NCBI GenBank assembly: GCA_934130175.1
Contig: CAKOXP010000018.1
Span: 1-30,991, forward strand
Direction: 5' to 3'
DNA: 30,991 nucleotides
From: an uncultured Bacilli bacterium
GTDB lineage: Bacteria > Bacillota_I > Bacilli_A > RF39 > UBA660
Shown here: piece by piece, positions 16,665-23,784 of the stretch
How positions within the stretch are numbered: the first letter of the stretch is position 1
How the letters are laid out: each line of letters starts with the position of its first letter
Notes under the pieces: model-generated
What the model saw: only the letters and a program-made list of their open reading frames with translations
What the model was told of the DNA's origin: nothing
The model's database searches: none
Position numbers and translations under genes: made by a program

Positions 16665-17021
16665 TTATCTATTAATTTCTCTTAAAATCCAAGTCATTAT
16701 AACATCAAGAATATATATCTGTTCTTTTTCGTTTAGTGCAACATTCTTAGGTATATGATGCCATTTGTATAAACACGATCTACAACATGTAGCAGTTGCA
16801 TGTTGAGCAATAAAAACAGGATGTCCTCTCATTGGTGTCTGTTTTCCATCATTTTCTATTACTTTTGGTGCTAAACGTTTTTGTATAAAGTCATAGGCAT
16901 GTTCTTGAATCTTTGATAAAGACTTATCATTAATATATCGTATATCATTTTCTTTAAGATGAAAACTAGATCTAAACTTAGACTTAGATAGTTTGTTTAA
17001 CACATCATCTATTTTATTCAT
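16665..17021 (-). CDS. DUF4186 family protein
   Basis: The 118-aa product contains the strongly conserved family core NDGKQTPMRGHPVFIAQH, followed by ATATCCRSCLYKWHHIPK and a C-terminal helix ending WILREINR. The Cys-Cys-x-x-Cys and nearby His residues suggest metal binding, but no function is established for the family. It is full length for DUF4186. GAGGAG lies 9 nt before the ATG. A short AATAGATA/TATCTATT palindrome followed by T on the minus strand overlaps its stop and may end its transcript before the phosphatase operon. Confidence 0.85.
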   Translation of the reverse strand: MNKIDDVLNKLSKSKFRSSFHLKENDIRYINDKSLSKIQEHAYDFIQKRLAPKVIENDGKQTPMRGHPVFIAQHATATCCRSCLYKWHHIPKNVALNEKEQIYILDVIMTWILREINR

Positions 17022-17053
17022 TTCTACTTTCTCCTCAAGAAAATTATATCATA

Positions 17054-17878
17054 TCAACTAATTCTTTTATACATGTAAACTGTTATATAAGGGTTCATAA
17101 TATTAACTTCTGTTTGTTGTGTATTTGAGTAACTTGCACTAATTGTATGTGTATGTGCTCCTACACCAGATATACTTGAAGCATAGCAATCAGTAGCTGT
17201 ATGGTTGTGACTACCGGCTGAAGCAATTCCAGCAATTGCCTTATTATGATTTACCCACCAACCACTACTTGTATTATATGCAAAACCTTGAGAAGCAGGA
17301 GCATGTGATACACTTCCTCCTAATATAAGGAACGAACCGCCTATTGTAGAGGCGTGTGTATGATCACCTGCAGTAGAAGTGACTCTATTTTCACAGGTAT
17401 GGCCTATACTATAACCAGAACCTGTTGAACCAGTGGTACCTGAAAACGTAATAGAAGGAATATTCTTACTATCTAGTTTGACAGTTTTAGAACCTGAAGT
17501 TTTTCCAGATGTATCAAAATCACTATCACTTTTATCTACACCTACTAAGGTCTTTCCTTCTCCATATGCTTTCCATTTTCCAACTCCTAATGTCGATGCG
17601 ACTTTATCAGAATCAGAGATAGAAGTTGTAATATAAATACTTCCTATTGGATATATTTGTTCCATCATATTATTTAATTTAGTAGAAAACTTGGTACAAG
17701 TACCATCGATTGCTGCCTGAACGTTATCTGCACCTATTGATGAATTATCTGTATATCCTATATTATTGGCACTTATTGCGTAACTTGTAGCTGCAGAAGA
17801 ACTTATAATATTAAATCCAAGCATAATTAATACTATAAATACCAGTTTTCCTACTGTAAGTCTTATTTCCTTCTTCAT
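17054..17878 (-). CDS. Secreted tail-collar-like surface protein, cassette B
   Basis: The product is about 274 aa. A signal peptide or signal anchor occupies ~1-35. Next comes the family linker YAISANNIGYTDNSSIGADNVQAAIDGTCTKF, of a type common in phage tail fibres. A tail-collar-like domain starts at IYPIGSIYITTS and continues through WKAYGEGKTLVGVD. Three HxH motifs follow (DHTHAST, SHNHTAT, AHTHTIS), which in phage fibres can bind iron and hold a trimer. It ends INPYITVYMYKRIS-like (NPYITVYMYKR). It shares the SIYITTSISD..VASTLGVG and GKTLxGVD blocks with cassette E. I chose the ATG at 17878 (AGGTGA upstream); the longer frame starts upstream of the ribosome site. A poly-G promoter precedes it. 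Likely a phase-variable exported protein; the ligand is unknown. Confidence 0.85.
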   Translation of the reverse strand: MKKEIRLTVGKLVFIVLIMLGFNIISSSAATSYAISANNIGYTDNSSIGADNVQAAIDGTCTKFSTKLNNMMEQIYPIGSIYITTSISDSDKVASTLGVGKWKAYGEGKTLVGVDKSDSDFDTSGKTSGSKTVKLDSKNIPSITFSGTTGSTGSGYSIGHTCENRVTSTAGDHTHASTIGGSFLILGGSVSHAPASQGFAYNTSSGWWVNHNKAIAGIASAGSHNHTATDCYASSISGVGAHTHTISASYSNTQQTEVNIMNPYITVYMYKRIS

Positions 17879-17912
17879 CCTAGATATCACCTACTTTATT
17901 GTATCTAAGCCT

Positions 17913-17943
17913 ATTATACCCCCCCCCGAATGAAAAAAATCAA
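17913..17943 (-). promoter_or_regulatory. Poly-G promoter, cassette B (G9)
   Basis: TTGATT (17943-17938) and TATAAT (17918-17913) on the minus strand are separated by 19 nt, of which nine are G (17927-17919) directly touching the -10 box. The distance from TATAAT to the start codon is 34 nt, as in cassettes D and E. Confidence 0.78.
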
Positions 17944-17961
17944 GCATAAATCTGCCTGATT
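17933..17961 (-). terminator. Cassette B hairpin with T-run
   Basis: AATCAGGCA pairs with TGCTTGATT (arms at 17961-17953 and 17946-17938), followed by seven T. Compared with the other copies one pair has become G-U, yet pairing is kept, which supports a functional stem. The nearest upstream gene ends over 200 bp away, so the hairpin is kept even without an adjacent gene to terminate. Confidence 0.7.
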
Positions 17962-18174
17962 GTAAGGTGAATTTTTTATTTAACAAACGCATTATATTCC
18001 ATTTAATACTTTTTTAACCAGAAGTTCAGTTTTGTAATATTATAAAATAATTTTTGAAAGATAAATGATGAAATATCTTTTATCTTTTTTGTTTTTCTTA
18101 CTTCCACGATATGTTACATATTTTATTAGAATCTGCATCTATATAGATTTGGATGGATAAATATTTTCTACATT
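17962..18174. other. Gap between cassettes B and C with no gene
   Basis: About 213 bp without a convincing reading frame. AAAGATAA and TTATCTTT near 18058-18090 could pair in a long-loop hairpin downstream of the cassette C gene, but the run of T is on the plus side, so terminator function for the minus-strand gene is unclear. It looks distantly similar to the gap after the cassette D gene, as expected if both are remnants of one duplicated unit. Confidence 0.4.
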
Positions 18175-18816
18175 TTATTTTGTTCTCTTGTACCTGTAAA
18201 CTGTTATGTATGGTTGAATATTATTATGATAATTGTCTCCACCTGCATAACCTGTTGGCACTCCTTGAGCATAAGCGGACATATTTGAATAATCCCCCGC
18301 ATAATCTTTTCTACCAGAAAAAGAGCCTGTATCAGGATTGGATAGAATATATTGAGCATGGTTATGACTAGGCATTTCTTGCACTGTTAGTTTATGATTA
18401 TATTCTCCTAGATTTTGGCCATTATTTAATACTGAAAAAGATTGAGTTTTACCATTTGAATCTGTTCCAGTACCAGAACCTACTAATACTTTTCCTGCTC
18501 CATATGCTACCCATGTTGTGTCTTTTCCAAAAGCTTTAAATCTATCTTGTACTGCTGTTGCGGTTGAATCAGTCTCACTTGTATAAATGCTTCCAACTGG
18601 CCACATAGTATCAACAATATTATCCTTTAAATTAGCAAGTTTAGTGCAAGTACCGTCGATTGCTGCTTGTACATCAGTTGCTCCTAAAGATGAATTATCT
18701 GTATAGCCAATTTTTGATGCACTAATTGCATAATTTGTTGCTGCATAAGCTCCACCTATAGAAATAATGCCAGTTATCACTGCAGTAATTATAATTGCCG
18801 TAATTGTTTTTCTCAT
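18175..18816 (-). CDS. Secreted tail-collar-like surface protein, cassette C
   Basis: The product is about 213 aa. The N-terminal signal segment (TAIIITAVITGIISIGGAYA|A) is followed by NYAISASKIGYTDNSSLGA, VQAAIDGTCTKL and a tail-collar-like domain (MWPVGSIYTSETDSTATAVQ, WVAYGAGKVLVGSGTGTDSN). One HxH motif occurs (MPSHNHAQY), and the C-terminus is IQPYITVYRYKRTK. The central ~90 residues are almost identical to the cassette D product; the part between HxH and the C-terminus differs strongly. I chose the ATG at 18816 because GGTGG lies 8 nt upstream; the earlier ATG overlaps that site. It is expected to be exported and exposed, under poly-G promoter control. Confidence 0.85.
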   Translation of the reverse strand: MRKTITAIIITAVITGIISIGGAYAATNYAISASKIGYTDNSSLGATDVQAAIDGTCTKLANLKDNIVDTMWPVGSIYTSETDSTATAVQDRFKAFGKDTTWVAYGAGKVLVGSGTGTDSNGKTQSFSVLNNGQNLGEYNHKLTVQEMPSHNHAQYILSNPDTGSFSGRKDYAGDYSNMSAYAQGVPTGYAGGDNYHNNIQPYITVYRYKRTK

Positions 18817-18849
18817 CTTAGACACCACCATTTTACTATACTTAGTACT

Positions 18850-18880
18850 ATTATACCCCCCCCCATAAAGGAAAAATCAA
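18850..18880 (-). promoter_or_regulatory. Poly-G promoter, cassette C (G9)
   Basis: TTGATT (18880-18875) and TATAAT (18855-18850) are 19 nt apart, with nine G (18864-18856) abutting the -10 box. The ten non-G spacer bases differ in sequence from the other copies (TTTCCTTTAT here) but not in number. Confidence 0.78.
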
Positions 18881-18899
18881 GCATAAATTTTGCTTGATT
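18872..18899 (-). terminator. Cassette C hairpin with T-run
   Basis: Arms AATCAAGCA and TGCTTGATT (18899-18891 and 18883-18875 on the minus strand) make a 9-bp stem with a 7-nt loop, followed by five T. It stands about 200 bp after the cassette D stop codon. Confidence 0.7.
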
Positions 18900-19099
18900 T
18901 GATAATTACTTATCGTAAACTAACTGCGTAAATTATTTACTTAAAGTCACATTAAATATAAAAATATATAATAATCTATTGATATTGAAACATCTCATTT
19001 TTTGTATTTTCATCTTTTAATACTTTATAATATTCTTGTTCTATTCTGATTACGTATCTTATATATAAATTTAGATAAATAATTAGTTTCTATTATTGC
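18900..19099. other. Gap between cassettes C and D with no clear gene
   Basis: 200 bp with no supported gene. On the minus strand a 26-codon frame beginning MKIQKMRCFN can be read, but there is no ribosome site, so I do not call it. Confidence 0.4.
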
Positions 19100-19762
19100 T
19101 TACTTTGTCCTCTTGTACATATAAACTGTTGTGTAGGGTTGGATATTATTGTGGGCTCCGCTTCCACCTGTACTATTTAATATATTATTCCCACTTACCC
19201 AACCAGCTCTATCAGGCACACCACTCGCTACAGCTGTTTCTAATGCTGCATACGAATTACTTGTATATATAAGAAGATAATTGGATGAATGAGTATGACT
19301 AGGCATTTCTGACACTGTTAGTTTATGAGTATATTCTCCTAGATTTTTACTGTTATTTGCTACTGAAAAAGCTTGAGTTTTTCCATTTGAATCTGTTCCA
19401 GTACCAGAACCTACTAATACTTTTCCTGCTCCATATGCTACCCATGTTGTATCTTTTCCAAAAGTTTTAAATCTATTTTGTACTGCTGTTGCAGTTGAAT
19501 CAGTCTCACTTGTATAGATGCTTCCAACTGGCCACATAGTATCAACAATATTACCTTTTAAATTAGTAAGTTGGGTATTAAATTTAGTACAAGTACCATC
19601 AATTGCTGCTTGAACATCGGTTGCTCCTAAAGATGAATTATCTGTATAGCCAACTTTATCAGCCGATATTATTATCGTTGCAGCATATGCACCTGTTCCA
19701 AACATAACTCCACTTATTAGCATCCCTAAAATTATATATCTTAAACTTCCAAATTTTTTCAT
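19100..19762 (-). CDS. Secreted tail-collar-like surface protein, cassette D
   Basis: The product is about 220 aa, with a hydrophobic signal segment (YIILGMLISGVMFGTGAYA|A). The linker IISADKVGYTDNSSLGA..VQAAIDGTCTKF and a coil of ~15 residues follow. Then comes a tail-collar-like domain nearly identical to cassette C from MWPVGSIYTSE to VANNSKNLGEY. HxH is present (MPSHTHSSN), and the end is IQPYTTVYMYKRTK. The variable stretch between HxH and the C-terminus is the main difference from cassette C. I start at the ATG at 19762, 8 nt after AGGTGA. A longer open frame reads straight through the G-run upstream (giving Trp-Gly-Gly-Gly) and would place the promoter inside the gene, which I reject. 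Confidence 0.85.
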   Translation of the reverse strand: MKKFGSLRYIILGMLISGVMFGTGAYAATIIISADKVGYTDNSSLGATDVQAAIDGTCTKFNTQLTNLKGNIVDTMWPVGSIYTSETDSTATAVQNRFKTFGKDTTWVAYGAGKVLVGSGTGTDSNGKTQAFSVANNSKNLGEYTHKLTVSEMPSHTHSSNYLLIYTSNSYAALETAVASGVPDRAGWVSGNNILNSTGGSGAHNNIQPYTTVYMYKRTK

Positions 19763-19796
19763 TCTAAATATCACCTGCTTTATTATATCTAGGACT

Positions 19797-19828
19797 ATTA
19801 TACCCCCCCCCCAGATAAAAAAAATCAA
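19797..19828 (-). promoter_or_regulatory. Poly-G promoter, cassette D (G10)
   Basis: TTGATT (19828-19823) and TATAAT (19802-19797) are 20 nt apart, with ten G (19812-19803) abutting the -10 box. This is one G longer than in the closely related cassette C, so two recent duplicates already differ in run length. Confidence 0.78.
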
Positions 19829-19848
19829 GCAAAATTTCCTGCTTGATT
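19817..19848 (-). terminator. Cassette D hairpin with T-run; ends the DUF3592-like gene
   Basis: AATCAAGCA/TGCTTGATT arms (19848-19840 and 19831-19823) are followed by eight T. It starts 7 nt after the stop codon of the gene ending at 19856, so here it plainly doubles as that gene's terminator. Confidence 0.78.
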
Positions 19849-19855
19849 ATCAACG

Positions 19856-20266
19856 TTACTTTTTACTTTGGCTTTCAACATAGTGCTTAATAATTAAACA
19901 TGTATCTAAAGTTAGAGCTATTATTCCTATAAAAATAATAAAATAGCCCTCATTATCTACTTGATTGATCATTATATTCAAAGGATCACTTTTAGAATAT
20001 AATATTTCTATTGAACTTTTATTGGTATTTTTGCCTTTTTCTAAAACAAGTATATTATCATACTTTTTACCTTTAATATAATAATTTATATAAAGTACTT
20101 GACTGCCATCTTCATTATTTTTAGTTTCATAGATACTCGCGACTACTTTATTTGCATTTTTAAAAAAATTATCTTGCCTAGATTCATAATTTATACCGTA
20201 ACATATATCTACAATTCCTATTAAAAAAACAATTATAAAACAACTGTAATTAAGAAATTTTTTCAT
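19856..20266 (-). CDS. Small two-helix membrane protein, DUF3592-like
   Basis: The product is about 136 aa. One membrane helix lies at ~7-24, a beta-rich domain at ~28-105 (VVASIYETKNNEDGSQVLYINYYIKGKKYDN, then IEILYSKSDPLNIMI), and a second helix at ~108-128. This order, with a Y-x-(I/V)-x-G-K-x-Y core and a Y-x-P/S-x-(N/D)-P-like turn, fits the DUF3592 family, whose function is not known. AGGTGA lies before the ATG at 20266; the GTG further up overlaps it. It lies between tRNA-Arg and cassette D and may be cotranscribed with the tRNA. Confidence 0.65.
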   Translation of the reverse strand: MKKFLNYSCFIIVFLIGIVDICYGINYESRQDNFFKNANKVVASIYETKNNEDGSQVLYINYYIKGKKYDNILVLEKGKNTNKSSIEILYSKSDPLNIMINQVDNEGYFIIFIGIIALTLDTCLIIKHYVESQSKK

Positions 20267-20288
20267 AATTTTCACCTATTAATAATTT

Positions 20289-20365
20289 TGGTGTTTGAAA
20301 CAGGATTTGAACCTGCAATTTCTTCCTTCGGAGGGAAGTGTTTTATCCAGTTAAACTATTCAAAC
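20289..20365 (-). tRNA. tRNA-Arg (anticodon CCG)
   Basis: A 77-nt cloverleaf with the 3' CCA encoded. The acceptor stem is GTTTGAA/TTCAAAC, the anticodon stem CTTCC/GGAAG, the loop CTCCGAA gives anticodon CCG (codon CGG), and the T-arm is GCAGG-TTCAAAT-CCTGT. It begins only a few bases after the terminator-like hairpin of the lipoprotein gene. Confidence 0.9.
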
Positions 20366-20387
20366 AAAAAGGATAAATTATTTATCC
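20366..20387 (-). terminator. Terminator-like hairpin between lipoprotein gene and tRNA-Arg
   Basis: GGATAAA (20371-20377) and TTTATCC (20381-20387) form a 7-bp stem with a 3-nt loop, followed on the minus strand by five T that run into the tRNA 5' end. It could end the lipoprotein transcript or form the tRNA leader structure. Confidence 0.6.
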
Positions 20388-20388
20388 A

Positions 20389-20892
20389 TTATTTACAAGT
20401 AGTACCATATTTTTTAGCAAATTTTTTCCAATCATCAATCTTGATCTTACCATCTGTTAATTTTACATTATCTTCTTCGCCTTCTAGTTCTCTAACTTTT
20501 TCCATATCCACTTTACCATAATTAATAGATGTTTTACTAGTAACTGTATTAGATGTACGTTCTATTTTATTATCATAGTACTTTATATTGTTATATGCTT
20601 CATAAATTTTCTTATATGCTTGTTCATATTGATCGAGTAAACTACTATTATCACTTGTAATTTTTTCAACTGATTCAAATACTTTTAAATAATCATCACT
20701 ATCATAATATAAGTCATAACTAATATCTACTTTAGAAGAAGAATCACTTTCAATGTAGGCATCTTTAGTACAAGTAATATGGGATAATCCTGTAGTATCA
20801 TATTTACTATTTTCAACCGTTTTATTACTGTCACAACCCGTAACAACAATTAAAAAACCTATCATTAAAATTAAACTAATCTTTTTCTTCAT
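20389..20892 (-). CDS. Lipoprotein of unknown function
   Basis: The product is about 167 aa, with a lipoprotein signal peptide: basic start, hydrophobic stretch and lipobox VVTGC with the Cys at ~20. The mature part is acidic and Tyr/Ser-rich. Its first half (ITCTKDAYIESDSSSKVDISYDLYYD) and its later two Cys suggest a small beta/alpha domain like the DUF1307/YehR-type lipoproteins; this link is weak. AAGGAG precedes the ATG at 20892, inside the end of the DUF1003 gene with a 17-nt overlap. Expected to be anchored on the outer face of the membrane. Confidence 0.75.
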   Translation of the reverse strand: MKKKISLILMIGFLIVVTGCDSNKTVENSKYDTTGLSHITCTKDAYIESDSSSKVDISYDLYYDSDDYLKVFESVEKITSDNSSLLDQYEQAYKKIYEAYNNIKYYDNKIERTSNTVTSKTSINYGKVDMEKVRELEGEEDNVKLTDGKIKIDDWKKFAKKYGTTCK

Positions 20893-21403
20893 CACTATTC
20901 TCCTTAATATATTTTAGAATTTGTCTTTGATTTTTTTGTAGTTCTATTATTTTATCATGTAATTCTTCTAAAATCAATTCACTTTTTAAATCGATTCGAT
21001 AATCATTTTGGTTTCTCAAACTATCTTTTTCTGCTTGACGATTTTGACTCATCATAATAATTGGTGCTTGAAGTGCCGCTATACAAGAAAGTAATAAATT
21101 TAAAAGAATAAATGGATATGGATCTATTTCTTTACCATCTTTCAAAATAATTGTATTTAATACTACCCATCCTATTAAGAAGATTACAAACAAAAGGATA
21201 AAGGTCCAACTACCTGCAACTTCACTTACCTTATCAGCAATAAAGTCACCTTTAGTCATTTTAGCTTCTTCTACTTTATCAACATCAATAGAAATTGGTT
21301 GATCTATTAATAAATCTAATAATTCTTCCTCATCTTTTTCACCTAAATCAGAATTTAGTAACATTCTAACTATTTCTCTTTTAGTTTTCTTCTTTTGAAT
21401 CAT
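20876..21403 (-). CDS. DUF1003 family membrane protein
   Basis: The 175-aa product shows the family signature: a helix at ~64-84 (WTFILLFVIFLIGWVVLNTI), then DPYPFILLNLLLSCIAALQA, then APIIMMSQNRQAEKDSLRNQ and NDYRIDLKSELI. Two membrane helices are followed by a cytoplasmic helical tail. The family's role is unknown. AAGGAG lies 9-10 nt before the ATG at 21403, within the last codons of the upstream gene (23-nt overlap), so the two are coupled. Confidence 0.9.
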   Translation of the reverse strand: MIQKKKTKREIVRMLLNSDLGEKDEEELLDLLIDQPISIDVDKVEEAKMTKGDFIADKVSEVAGSWTFILLFVIFLIGWVVLNTIILKDGKEIDPYPFILLNLLLSCIAALQAPIIMMSQNRQAEKDSLRNQNDYRIDLKSELILEELHDKIIELQKNQRQILKYIKENSDEEKD

Positions 21404-22019
21404 TTTTATCAACTCCTTCTAAGTAATTTATTATTAAATAGTATATCTTCTCATTAGTAGCTAGATTGATGTCATGAACAAAATCATATATTGATTCTTT
21501 AATAATACAAACATTTTCATAGTTTGTTTGTTTTTCATTATTAGATATTATTAGGATATTTTTTGTATTATATTTTTCTAATTCTAGATTGGTTGGAGAA
21601 AGGAGAACTTTTTTAATACTCGAAACTAGTGAAGAATTAACCTCTAAAATTAAACTTGCTCCATCAAAATCACCCATTATTCCTATAGAATCATTCATAA
21701 TAATATTATTATTTAACTCATCAATTATATAATTAGTAGTATCTACCAGTTTTTCTTTACTATCTTGGTAATCTATAACTAAAACAATCCTTTTTGTTTT
21801 AAGAGCTAAGTCTTGATAATAATCATAATCTATTTCCTTACTATGAATATAGATTAAAACTTTCTTTAATTCAATTTCTTTACTTGGATAAAATATTTGA
21901 ATAGGAAATAATTCATCTTTAATAATTATTCTATACTCACTAATGTTTTTTCTAGAAATACTTGGATGGATAATTTCATGAATATTTCTATATAATTTAC
22001 ATGGTTCTTTATTTGTCAT
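21381..22019 (-). CDS. Alpha/beta-hydrolase-like protein with an apparently lost nucleophile
   Basis: The 212-aa product has a strand-rich alpha/beta-hydrolase-like pattern: VLIYIHSKEIDYD, IVLVIDYQDSKE, then SIGIMGDFDGASLIL where hydrolases carry the nucleophile elbow G-x-S-x-G. Here the middle residue appears to be Phe or Asp (G-D-F-D-G), not Ser. VLLSPTN and ILIISNNEKQTNYEN then align with later strands. I infer a degenerate hydrolase, but the match is structural in feel only. AGGTGA lies 4-5 nt before the ATG at 22019. It is first in a three-gene overlapping set with the DUF1003 and lipoprotein genes. Confidence 0.6.
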   Translation of the reverse strand: MTNKEPCKLYRNIHEIIHPSISRKNISEYRIIIKDELFPIQIFYPSKEIELKKVLIYIHSKEIDYDYYQDLALKTKRIVLVIDYQDSKEKLVDTTNYIIDELNNNIIMNDSIGIMGDFDGASLILEVNSSLVSSIKKVLLSPTNLELEKYNTKNILIISNNEKQTNYENVCIIKESIYDFVHDINLATNEKIYYLIINYLEGVDKNDSKEEN

Positions 22020-22046
22020 ATCTATCACCTATTAATATCATATCAT

Positions 22047-22077
22047 AGAAAAAGAAAGTAAATCTAAACTTTCTTTT
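22047..22077 (-). terminator. Terminator after the iPGM-like gene
   Basis: AAAAGAAAGT (22050-22059) and ACTTTCTTTT (22068-22077) form a 10-bp stem with an 8-nt loop, followed on the minus strand by T residues. It lies between the iPGM-like gene and the hydrolase-like gene, separating the two transcripts. Confidence 0.75.
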
Positions 22078-22098
22078 GTAGTTGACACTATTTGATAA

Positions 22099-23646
22099 TT
22101 AATCTTTAAAGAATGATAAAATTCCTCTTTTTCGAATTGAAGTTTCTATATTTTCATTTCCTGTTATCAAATTAAAAATTGTATTAGATAAATTATGAGT
22201 AGTTCCGTATTTAAACATAAATTTAGAACGAGGAAGATTTCTATCTATTATGATTGCGGGTACTTCAATTGAATAGTCTAAATAGACTTCTTTATCTAGA
22301 CCTACAATAAATTTTTTATATATTCCATATAAAGAGCTTATAAACATCCTATAATCGTTTGCTTCACAAATTGTATAAATGTCATTGATTTGATTATCAA
22401 TCATCATTAGAAATTCTTTGATTCTTCTTATTTCTTTAAAGTTTTCTAAATCATAATCAAATATAATATAATTATAATCACTATTAATTATGTCTTTTAT
22501 ATTTAAATCTTTTTTTCTAATATCATCATAAACAATATTTTTACTTTTAATATCTTTTAGACCACATAAATTATAACTGATAGAATCTATTCTATCTTCT
22601 GTTGTCAAAATTAAGCAAGATAAATTATTTTCTTCTAAAACTTTAGAAAAATAAGTTGTTGGTTCTAACTCTTCATATATATTTATCGCATAACTATAAG
22701 ATTTCATTGGAAATAATGTATATAACTTAACATTTGTAATTTTGGAAATAAAGCCATCACAATCAACATCTTCATAGTTTAGGAATAGTGCAACATCATT
22801 TCTTTCAATCATAAATCCTGAATTTAAATAGAATGGTTCTATATTTAAAGGAATAGTATTTTGAGCTTCACAGAATCTAAGTTTGCGATTATAGTCAGGC
22901 CACTTTTCACCATTTTCTTTAGACATTAAAGTATAAAAGGCTTCATCATTAATCTTTCTTTCTCCTACTACTGTACCTATTTTAACATTGGGAATCAAAG
23001 TTAAAGACTCATCAATTTTTTTTATTTTATCAATTATATCATCATATACTTTAACATCTTTTTGTCTTAAGATAATATGAATAAATAATTTAAAATTACC
23101 CTTAGGTGTTAAAACATCAATTAATTTTTTTACTTGTTTAATTACTTGTTCATTATCTAAAAAACAAAACAAATGAACCTTAGTATGATTGATAATAGCA
23201 TCAGTTGCGATAGCGTTAATAGTCTCATTATTTTGAATGTTTGTATCAGCTTCTAATCTATGATATGTAGGTAATAAATCGTTTCCTAAACTAAAATTTC
23301 TAAAACCATTTTTATAATTATAGTTAATATTTTGTAAGCTTGTATATAAGTAATTAGACATCAACATACTCATATTAGGCATAATATCTTGATAATTAAT
23401 ATTAAAAGAATCTTTTGAGGCAATACCAAGTCCATTAATTAAAAATAATACACATTTTTTTGAAGGGTCAACACTTGATTTTTTTTCTTCTGTTTTAACC
23501 TCTTCTTTATTATTTAATTCATTTATTTCTTCATCGGTTGGTATTTCTTCAAACTTATGAATATCTTCACTTACTGGATTTTCAACTACTTCTATTTTTT
23601 CTAGTTTTTCTTCTTTATTTTCTTTATTTAATAACTCATCAAGCAT
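22099..23646 (-). CDS. Degenerate iPGM-like protein (alkaline phosphatase superfamily), probably inactive
   Basis: The product is about 515 aa, the length of cofactor-independent phosphoglycerate mutase (~510). The first ~65 residues are acidic, low complexity and extra. Then VLFLINGLGIASKD aligns with the iPGM start (metal-binding DG replaced by NG). SLGNDLLPTYHRLEAD sits where GNSEVGH carries the catalytic Ser. HLFCFLDNEQ, LFIHIILRQKDV and IGTVVGERKIND follow the order of HLFALL, VHAFLDGRDT and ATVSGRYYAMD. The later metal motifs DMVGH and ADHGN are not recognisable. I infer a paralogue that lost catalysis. AGGTGG lies 5 nt before the ATG at 23646. It is divergent from the response regulator gene. 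Confidence 0.65.
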   Translation of the reverse strand: MLDELLNKENKEEKLEKIEVVENPVSEDIHKFEEIPTDEEINELNNKEEVKTEEKKSSVDPSKKCVLFLINGLGIASKDSFNINYQDIMPNMSMLMSNYLYTSLQNINYNYKNGFRNFSLGNDLLPTYHRLEADTNIQNNETINAIATDAIINHTKVHLFCFLDNEQVIKQVKKLIDVLTPKGNFKLFIHIILRQKDVKVYDDIIDKIKKIDESLTLIPNVKIGTVVGERKINDEAFYTLMSKENGEKWPDYNRKLRFCEAQNTIPLNIEPFYLNSGFMIERNDVALFLNYEDVDCDGFISKITNVKLYTLFPMKSYSYAINIYEELEPTTYFSKVLEENNLSCLILTTEDRIDSISYNLCGLKDIKSKNIVYDDIRKKDLNIKDIINSDYNYIIFDYDLENFKEIRRIKEFLMMIDNQINDIYTICEANDYRMFISSLYGIYKKFIVGLDKEVYLDYSIEVPAIIIDRNLPRSKFMFKYGTTHNLSNTIFNLITGNENIETSIRKRGILSFFKD

Positions 23647-23674
23647 CTTTTCCACCTACCTTAATTCTAATATT

Positions 23675-23703
23675 ATTGTACCCTCCTTTTTTAATAAATT
23701 CAA
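23675..23703 (-). promoter_or_regulatory. Promoter of the iPGM-like gene
   Basis: On the minus strand TTGAAT (23703-23698) and TACAAT (23680-23675) are exactly 17 nt apart, a good vegetative promoter, about 29 nt upstream of the start codon. Confidence 0.6.
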
Positions 23704-23753
23704 TTATTCTTATTATATTTTAAATAAATTTCACGTAAATTACACATTTATTG

Positions 23754-23759
23754 TATAAT
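23754..23759 (+). promoter_or_regulatory. Probable -10 box of the two-component operon
   Basis: A perfect TATAAT lies 25 nt before the response-regulator ATG, with AGGAGGG between. No strong -35 is seen at 17 nt (TCACGT), so this promoter may need an activator, for example the regulator itself. Confidence 0.5.
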
Positions 23760-23784
23760 ATAGTTACTTAGGAGGGATTAATTT

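Noticed and set aside
19763..19828. Open frame extending the cassette D protein upstream through the G run (giving Trp-Gly-Gly-Gly)
   Set aside because: It would place the promoter, leader and ribosome site inside the gene. The ATG at 19762 has AGGTGA and matches the starts of the other cassettes, so the G run acts on transcription, not on reading frame.
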